Assembly (NCBI GenBank): GCA_031426215.1
Contig: JANPKU010000056.1
Span: 1-29,964, forward strand
DNA from: Sva-07 sp031426215
GTDB taxonomy: Bacteria; Actinomycetota; Acidimicrobiia; Acidimicrobiales; Ilumatobacteraceae
DNA length: 29,964 bases
Reading direction: 5' to 3'
The notes under the pieces are model-generated. The model was not told the origin of the DNA, made no database searches, and saw only the letters and a list, made by a program, of their open reading frames with translations. The translations under genes and the position numbers were made by a program. This document shows, piece after piece, positions 25,567-29,964 of the stretch; position 1 is the first letter of the stretch; each line of letters begins with the position of its first letter.

Positions 25567-25851
25567 TCAGCCGCGGAGCTCTCGGAGGATCTGGTCGAGG
25601 CGGACGCCTGCCCAGACGGGGACGGGCTCGGGCGGGCGCCACTCGCTGGTGCGTCGGGGCGGGATCACGGCGCCGGAGCCGATGAGGCGTTCGAGGTCGG
25701 GCGCGTCGGCGTCGAGCGGCCCGAGCTGTGCGACCGGCCGTCCGCCGACGGTGACCACCGTGCGCTCGCCGGCCTCGGCGACTCTGATCGATTCGGCCAG
25801 GCTCGCCCGGAGTTCTCGGATCCCGACGGTTCGATTCGAGGAGGTGTCCAC
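25567..25851 (-). CDS. Phd/YefM-family antitoxin
   Basis: 94 residues from GTG 25851; the open frame extends upstream but into the divergent promoter region. VGIRELRASLAESIRVAEAG and ERTVVTVGGRPVAQLGPL form the Phd/YefM fold: a DNA-binding dimer that also represses its own operon. The C-terminal part (about 60-94), rich in Pro and Arg and ending LDQILRELRG, is the toxin-binding tail. It pairs with the PIN toxin downstream. Its start is 55 nt from the acyl-CoA dehydrogenase start on the other strand, so binding at its own promoter could also affect that gene. Confidence 0.85.
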   Translation of the reverse strand: MDTSSNRTVGIRELRASLAESIRVAEAGERTVVTVGGRPVAQLGPLDADAPDLERLIGSGAVIPPRRTSEWRPPEPVPVWAGVRLDQILRELRG

Positions 25852-25869
25852 ATGTGTACACAAGCAGAC

Positions 25870-25899
25870 TTGCACGGTCGTGCGCAACCCGTGCATGAT
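25870..25899 (+). promoter_or_regulatory. Promoter of the acyl-CoA dehydrogenase gene
   Basis: TTGCAC (25870-25875), 18 nt, CATGAT (25894-25899), then 7 nt to ATG 25907: a full -35/-10 pair that places the transcription start at the start codon and supports ATG 25907 over ATG 25895. Confidence 0.55.
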
Positions 25900-25906
25900 C
25901 TCGCCC

Positions 25907-27022
25907 ATGAACTTTGCCTTCACCGACGAACAAGAAGAACTCCGCAAGACCGTGCGCTCGTTCCTCGAGAACAAGAGCTCCGAAGAGGCCGTGCGAGAGC
26001 AGATGGAGACCGAGGACGGCTACGACGGCGCCGTCTGGAGCCAGATGGGCGAGCAGATGGGCCTCCAGGGCCTGTCGATTCCCGAAGAATTCGGTGGCTC
26101 CGGCTACGGATTCGTCGAGCTCGGCATCGTGCTCGAAGAAATGGGTCGCGCCCTGCTGTGCGCCCCGTTCTTCTCGACCGCTGTCCTGGCTGCCAACACG
26201 CTGTTGCAGTCGGGTGACGAAGCCGCCAAGGCGAAGTACCTCCCCGGGATCGCTTCGGGCGAGACCATCGCCACGCTCGCCTACGTCGAGCCGTCGGGCA
26301 AGTGGGACGAAGCCGGCATCACGATGGAGGCCACCAAGTCCGGCGAGGGTTACACGCTCTCGGGCACCAAGTCGTTCGTGCTCGATGGCAACGCCGCCGG
26401 CCTGATCATCGTTGCCGCCAAGACCGGCGCCGGCACGAGCCTGTTCGCCGTCGCCGGTGACGCCTCCGGCCTCACCAAGACGAACCTGTCGACGATGGAC
26501 CAGACCCGCAAGCAGGCCAAGCTCGACTTCGCCGACACCCCCGCCGAGCTGATCGGTGAAGAGGGCAAGGGTTGGGACACCCTCGAAACCGTGCTCGACC
26601 TCGCCGCTGTGGCGCTCGCCGCCGAGCAGGTCGGTGGCGCCCAGAAGGTGCTCGAGATGGCGGTCGAGTACGCCAAGGTCCGCGTGCAGTTCGGCCGTCC
26701 GATCGGCTCGTTCCAGGCGATCAAGCACAAGTGCGCCGACATGCTCCTCGAAGTCGAGTCGGCCAAGTCGGCCGCCTACTACGGCATGTGGTGTGCCAGC
26801 GAGATGAACGACGAACTGCCGTCGACCGCCTCGCTCGCCAAGGCCTACTGCTCCGAGGCGTACTTCCACGCCGCCGCCGAGAACATCCAGATCCACGGTG
26901 GCATCGGCTTCACCTGGGAGCACCCGGCCCACCTGTATTTCAAGCGGGCCAAGAGCTCCGAGCTCCTCTTCGGTGATCCCACGTATCACCGCGAGCAGCT
27001 CGCCCAGCGAATCGGCATCTGA
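25907..27022 (+). CDS. Acyl-CoA dehydrogenase family protein
   Basis: 371 residues. MNFAFTDEQEELRKTVRSFL is the standard ACAD N-terminus; ATLAYVEPSGKWD and YTLSGTKSFVLDG belong to the FAD-binding beta domain, and GRPIGSFQAIKHKCADM plus IQIHGGIGFTWEHPAHLYF are the C-terminal FAD and subunit contacts. It oxidises an acyl-CoA thioester to the enoyl-CoA and passes electrons to ETF. The end (RAKSSELLFGDPTYHREQLA) looks like FadE-type subunits that work as hetero-oligomers in sterol side-chain or similar breakdown, but no second subunit is beside it. Codon choice is strongly biased to C at third positions (AAG, GCC), suggesting high expression. Confidence 0.93.
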   Translation: MNFAFTDEQEELRKTVRSFLENKSSEEAVREQMETEDGYDGAVWSQMGEQMGLQGLSIPEEFGGSGYGFVELGIVLEEMGRALLCAPFFSTAVLAANTLLQSGDEAAKAKYLPGIASGETIATLAYVEPSGKWDEAGITMEATKSGEGYTLSGTKSFVLDGNAAGLIIVAAKTGAGTSLFAVAGDASGLTKTNLSTMDQTRKQAKLDFADTPAELIGEEGKGWDTLETVLDLAAVALAAEQVGGAQKVLEMAVEYAKVRVQFGRPIGSFQAIKHKCADMLLEVESAKSAAYYGMWCASEMNDELPSTASLAKAYCSEAYFHAAAENIQIHGGIGFTWEHPAHLYFKRAKSSELLFGDPTYHREQLAQRIGI

Positions 27023-27041
27023 CCACCACGTCACCCCGGCT

Positions 27042-27146
27042 GCGGTGAGTCTCACCGTGGGCAGGGAGCGCTGAAACTCACCGCACACACGTTCACTCGG
27101 ACTTCGGTGAGTCTCGGCGCGCAGGGGGTGCGCTGAAACTCACCGC
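27042..27146. repeat. 62-bp tandem repeat, two hairpin copies
   Basis: Copy 1 (27042-27084) starts GCGGTGAGT and ends with its reverse complement ACTCACCGC; copy 2 (27104-27146) has TCGGTGAGT and ACTCACCGC. Much of the interior (GCAGGG and GCGCTGAAACTCACCGCAC) is shared. Architecture and period resemble the 61-bp arrays elsewhere in the window, but the sequence differs. It fills most of the 202-nt gap after the acyl-CoA dehydrogenase gene and may end its transcript. Confidence 0.75.
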
Positions 27147-27224
27147 ACGCAGTACCGAGCCGCGTTCACTCCGGTGGGCGCGGCTCGGACGCGTTTCACG
27201 GCAGGTTCGTAGACTCCTCGGCTG

Positions 27225-27686
27225 ATGGATGGCATCACGATCGTGTTCGCAGTGGTGGCGGCGGTGCTGGTGTTCGTCATCGCTGCCGTGATCGTCGGGC
27301 GTGAAGCGCACCGCCTCGATGCGGTGGCTCCCCGGGCGGTGTACATGCTCGACGAGGCGGTCGATTTCGTGTGCGATCGGCTCCCTCCGGTCAGCCAAGC
27401 CAGGCTCACACCCGACGAGGTCGAGCAGCTCCTCGTGTTCCACATGCGTTGGCTGCACGAGCAGGGCCTCCAGCCCGATGGTGTGGTCGATCAGCCGCAA
27501 TCGATCTCCGAACCGGTGGTGCTCACCGAGGATGCGCTGACCGCGTATCTGATCGGTGAGGCCGAGGCGAACGACATCGACCTGCGCGACGACGTCGACG
27601 CGGTGAATGTCGTCGAGGCGCACCTGCAGTACTTCGACGCAATCGGTGCCGTTGGCCCGCAAGCGCCACTCGACGACGTCATCTGA
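27225..27686 (+). CDS. Membrane-anchored hypothetical protein
   Basis: 153 residues from ATG 27225. Residues about 5-25 are one strong hydrophobic helix with few charges before it (MDGITIV), followed by GREAHRLD, which suggests an N-terminal anchor with the rest in the cytoplasm. The remainder is mostly helical and acidic, with LTPDEVEQLLVFHMRWLHEQ and VVLTEDALTAYLIGEAE as likely conserved parts. I do not recognise a named family. It precedes the mycothiol-dependent enzyme gene by 58 nt on the same strand, with a possible hairpin between. TAGACT lies 9 nt before the start. Confidence 0.75.
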   Translation: MDGITIVFAVVAAVLVFVIAAVIVGREAHRLDAVAPRAVYMLDEAVDFVCDRLPPVSQARLTPDEVEQLLVFHMRWLHEQGLQPDGVVDQPQSISEPVVLTEDALTAYLIGEAEANDIDLRDDVDAVNVVEAHLQYFDAIGAVGPQAPLDDVI

Positions 27687-27702
27687 TCCCCGCGCGGCCG
27701 CT

Positions 27703-27727
27703 GCTGCTGCGTTCGTAGCGGAGCAGC
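27703..27727 (+). terminator. Possible hairpin terminator or attenuator
   Basis: GCTGCT (27703-27708) pairs with AGCAGC (27722-27727), with a few inner pairs, and TTT follows. It ends 17 nt before the start of the next gene, so it could reduce read-through from the membrane-anchored protein gene. Confidence 0.35.
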
Positions 27728-27744
27728 TTTGCCAAGATGCGGTC

Positions 27745-28572
27745 ATGGCATCGAACATCCCGAAGGATCGGACCGTGGCAGCCCTCGGTGAGGTGTGGGC
27801 CAGTCTCGGTGAGCTGCTCGGCGAGCTGACCGATGATCAGTGGCGTGCGCCGTCGCCGCTTCCCGGTTGGAACGTGCAGGACAACGTGTCGCACATCGTC
27901 GGCACCGAGGCAATGCTCGCTGGTCAGCATGGTCCCGACGTGGAGATCGACCGTGACGTCAACGACCACGTCCGCAACGACATCGGAGCCTTCAACGAGC
28001 AGTGGGTCGAGTCGCTGCGTGCGGTGCCGCCCGGTGAGGTGCTTGAGCGTTTCCGGGAACTCACCGTGGCGCGACTGTCGGTACTCGAGGCGATGAGCGT
28101 CGACGAGTGGAATGCCGAGTCGTTCACGCCGGCGGGAAAGGACACCTTCGGACGGTTCATGCAGATCCGGGTGTTCGACTGCTGGCTGCACGAACAGGAC
28201 ATTCGCGATGCGGTCGGCATGCCCGGTCACGAGACAGGCCTTGCGGTGGAGGTCGTCCTCGACGAGATGGCCACCGCGCTTGGGTTCGTCGTCGGCAAGA
28301 AGGCGGGTGCGACAGCCGGCCAGTCGGTGACGTTCGCGCTCACCGATGGTGGCGCAGTCGTGCGGAAGTTCCACGTCGAGGTCGGGGAACGTGCGGCGGT
28401 GGTCCCGACGCTGTCCGGTCCGGCCACGGTGGTGCTCACGATGCCGGTGGGGGTGATGACCCGGCGATGCGCGGGTCGGGTGGGTCCTGACGATCTGCTC
28501 GATCAGGTCGTCATCGACGGCGACTTGGCGCTGGCATCGAGCATTCTCGACAATCAGACCTACACGATCTGA
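27745..28572 (+). CDS. Mycothiol-dependent maleylpyruvate isomerase-family enzyme
   Basis: 275 residues from ATG 27745. The N-terminal 170 residues form a DinB-like four-helix bundle: LPGWNVQDNVSHIVGTEAML supplies the first metal His and FDCWLHEQDIRDAVG the second. About 200-275 is the C-terminal SCP2-like domain common in this family (VTFALTDGGAV to VVIDGDLALA). Such enzymes use mycothiol, the actinobacterial thiol, as cofactor or co-substrate; the reaction here is unknown. The presence of this family is one of the better clues that the host is an actinobacterium. Confidence 0.85.
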   Translation: MASNIPKDRTVAALGEVWASLGELLGELTDDQWRAPSPLPGWNVQDNVSHIVGTEAMLAGQHGPDVEIDRDVNDHVRNDIGAFNEQWVESLRAVPPGEVLERFRELTVARLSVLEAMSVDEWNAESFTPAGKDTFGRFMQIRVFDCWLHEQDIRDAVGMPGHETGLAVEVVLDEMATALGFVVGKKAGATAGQSVTFALTDGGAVVRKFHVEVGERAAVVPTLSGPATVVLTMPVGVMTRRCAGRVGPDDLLDQVVIDGDLALASSILDNQTYTI

Positions 28573-28598
28573 GTCGGCTCGCCGACGCCTGCACGATC

Positions 28599-28830
28599 TC
28601 TGAAATTTTCTTCGATATCGGCTGGCGAGGCGTTCGATCGGTCTTCTATTCTGATGCCACCAGAGAGAGGAGGTGGTCCAAACACATGCCAGAGAATTTA
28701 CATGGGACCCTGGAGGTGGTTGGCCGCTAGGCCGACAGGCTGGACCGCCTGGCGAATCCCCGCCAACCCCCGCTGAACGTCATTGCCGCAGCTGGTCCCC
28801 GCGGTGTCCGAGTGTCACTCACCTGAGTGA
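28599..28830 (+). ncRNA. Orphan structured transcription unit with an extreme Shine-Dalgarno match
   Basis: This occupies most of a 351-nt gap. An AT-rich stretch (28600-28617) and TATTCT (28647-28652) suggest a promoter with start near 28659. 28664-28680 (AGAGAGGAGGTGGTCCA) can pair over 17 nt with the 3' end of 16S rRNA, counting two G-U pairs. The preceding CCACC could mask it by pairing with GGTGG. ATG 28686 follows at normal spacing. Downstream come short hairpins: GGCC/GGCC, CAGGC/GCCTG, TGGCG/CGCCA and GTCACTCA/TGAGTGAC (28814-28831). A terminator follows at 28868-28900 and the next gene is convergent, so this is not the leader of a known gene. Whether the product is RNA, peptide or both is open. 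Confidence 0.5.
28686..28730 (+). CDS. Possible 14-residue small ORF behind the extended Shine-Dalgarno
   Basis: ATG 28686 with the 17-nt Shine-Dalgarno match upstream encodes MPENLHGTLEVVGR then TAG. A second ATG at 28702, in another frame, encodes a 24-residue basic peptide with five Trp, starting MGPWRWLAARP and ending at TGA 28776. The strong ribosome site argues for translation of at least the first; neither resembles a peptide I know. Confidence 0.35.
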   Translation: MPENLHGTLEVVGR

Positions 28831-28867
28831 CGAGTGGTCGTGATGGCTTCAGTCCCAACAGTCCGTG

Positions 28868-28900
28868 CAGTGCCGGGATCGTTCATCGGTCCCGGCACTG
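28868..28900. terminator. Strong bidirectional terminator before galE
   Basis: CAGTGCCGGGA (28868-28878) and TCCCGGCACTG (28890-28900) form a perfect 11-bp stem with an 11-nt loop. It lies between the orphan + strand unit and the end of galE on the - strand. Confidence 0.75.
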
Positions 28901-28923
28901 TCGCGTCCGGGCTCGGGTGCGGG

Positions 28924-29901
28924 TCAGCTGGTCGAGGTCTGCGACAGATGCCAGTTCCACGCGCTCTCGATGATGTCGTCGAGGCCGTGGCGAGCAGTCC
29001 ATCCGAGGGTGTTGCTCGCAACGTGCGGATCGGCGTAGGTCGACACGGGGTCGCCCGGTCGTCGACCGACGATGTCGTACGGGACGGCTCGGCCACTGAT
29101 GCGCTCGGTGGTGTTGATGACGTCGAGCACCGATGAGCCGACACCGGTGCCGACGTTGATCTCGACGGTCGCTCCGCCTTGCGCAAGGTACTCGAGTGCT
29201 CGCACGTGCGCGTCCGCCAGATCCACCACGTGGATGTAATCGCGGACGCAGGTGCCGTCAGGTGTGTCGTAGTCGTTGCCGAACACCGACAGTCGGTGAT
29301 TGTCCAACAGGATCGCCTTCATCGCGAGCGGCACCAGGTTGATGCTGAACGTCCAGTCCTCTCCGATGCGACCGTCGACGCTGGCGCCCGCAGCGTTGAA
29401 GTAGCGCAGGCTCACACTGCGCAGGCCGCTCGTGACGCCGTACCAGCGCAGGATCCGTTCGACACTCGCCTTGGTTTCGGCGTACACGCTCTCGGGGGCG
29501 AGCGGTGCCGATTCGTTCACCGGCACCTCCGCTGGCGTGCCGTACACGGAGCACGACGACGAGAACACGACCTGGTCGACCCCGTTCGCGAGGCAGGTGT
29601 CGAGCAACTCGACGGTGCCGGCGACGTTGTTGCGCCAGTACTTCGTCGGTGACGTCATCGATTCGCCGACCGACTTGTACGCGGCGAAGTGGACGAGCTG
29701 GGTGACGCCGTACTCGCGGCAGGTGGTCGCGACGAGGTCTCGATCTGCGATGTCGCCGACCACCAGAGGTGCGTCGATGACGGCCTCGGCCCGCCCGAGT
29801 TCGAGCGAATCGAGTACCACCACATCCTGCCCACCCTCTCTGAGGGCGCGAACGGTGTGGGATCCGATGTAGCCGGCACCACCGGTGACGAGAACGCTCA
29901 T
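28924..29901 (-). CDS. galE: UDP-glucose 4-epimerase GalE
   Basis: 325 residues from ATG 29901. VTGGAGYIGSHTVRAL is the NAD site, FAAYKSVGESM and SSSCSVYG hold the active-site Ser, and YAETK is the catalytic Tyr-x3-Lys; LRYFNAAGAS and GTCVRDYIHVVDLADAH are specific to GalE among extended SDRs. It interconverts UDP-glucose and UDP-galactose and so feeds galactose to cell-envelope glycans. CATAGT ends 6 nt before the ATG, a leaderless-type -10. It stands alone on its strand, ending just after a strong terminator; only 63 nt of upstream sequence remain in the window. Confidence 0.95.
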   Translation of the reverse strand: MSVLVTGGAGYIGSHTVRALREGGQDVVVLDSLELGRAEAVIDAPLVVGDIADRDLVATTCREYGVTQLVHFAAYKSVGESMTSPTKYWRNNVAGTVELLDTCLANGVDQVVFSSSCSVYGTPAEVPVNESAPLAPESVYAETKASVERILRWYGVTSGLRSVSLRYFNAAGASVDGRIGEDWTFSINLVPLAMKAILLDNHRLSVFGNDYDTPDGTCVRDYIHVVDLADAHVRALEYLAQGGATVEINVGTGVGSSVLDVINTTERISGRAVPYDIVGRRPGDPVSTYADPHVASNTLGWTARHGLDDIIESAWNWHLSQTSTS

Positions 29902-29907
29902 GTCTTG

Positions 29908-29913
29908 ACTATG
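29908..29913 (-). promoter_or_regulatory. -10 element CATAGT of galE, leaderless
   Basis: CATAGT ends 6 nt before ATG 29901, the same geometry as at sufR and sufS. Upstream sequence is too short to judge the -35 with confidence. Confidence 0.45.
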
Positions 29914-29964
29914 TCATGCCGCTCCCTGCCGAGCGGACGTCGCTCCCGCTGGGTACTTTTGTGT

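Noticed and set aside
28659..28830. tRNA, tmRNA, SRP RNA or RNase P RNA
   Set aside because: None of their conserved sequences or a CCA-type end could be found; the hairpins do not form a cloverleaf.
28573..28923. Gene for a small basic ribosomal protein (bS22-like) sometimes found near galE in actinobacteria
   Set aside because: Neither strand encodes a Lys/Arg-rich peptide of that type here.

Overview
The window is high-GC DNA that reads like an actinobacterium. Pointers are a mycothiol-dependent DinB-fold enzyme, a SUF operon headed by a SufR-type regulator, SufU instead of IscU, many GTG starts, and many genes whose only promoter-like signal sits 6-9 nt before the start codon (leaderless style). 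The gene mix would fit the Acidimicrobiia (Ilumatobacter relatives); that placement is inference from gene content. No rRNA, tRNA, CRISPR array or insertion sequence was seen.

Layout. 1-3.9 kb: the 3' end of a phytanoyl-CoA dioxygenase-like gene, then a convergent two-gene operon made of a thioredoxin-domain protein and a UGSC-family selenoprotein. The selenoprotein is split by an in-frame UGA (794-796) that fits selenocysteine and is followed by a clear SECIS-like hairpin. A metallo-beta-lactamase-fold hydrolase and a MauE/DoxX membrane protein follow. 3.9-8.1 kb: an oligopeptidase B-like S9 peptidase, a small ferredoxin, a Tat-exported surface protein broken by a 1-nt frameshift, and a small cysteine-rich protein. 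8.1-13 kb: sufR diverging from sufB-sufC-sufD-sufT, with one palindrome covering both candidate -35 boxes. 13-17.2 kb: a 61-bp repeat array, a YbaK-type deacylase, a FkbM methyltransferase, then sufS-sufU and a glyoxalase II-like hydrolase on the other strand. So the SUF pathway is complete but in two blocks.

17.2-25 kb is a glycan or cell-envelope cluster: a polysaccharide deacetylase-like protein, two SAM methyltransferases, two GT2 glycosyltransferases, a PIG-V-like mannosyltransferase, and a tightly coupled epimerase / DegT aminotransferase / GT2 trio that could make and transfer an amino sugar. 25-28.6 kb: a Phd/PIN toxin-antitoxin pair, an acyl-CoA dehydrogenase, a membrane-anchored hypothetical protein and the mycothiol-dependent enzyme. 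28.6-29.9 kb: an orphan structured transcription unit with a 17-nt match to the anti-Shine-Dalgarno end of 16S rRNA, then convergent galE.

Most notable: the UGA-encoded selenoprotein, which ordinary gene calling would report as two fragments; two distant arrays of the same 38-nt hairpin on a 61-bp period; and the orphan RNA-like unit before galE.
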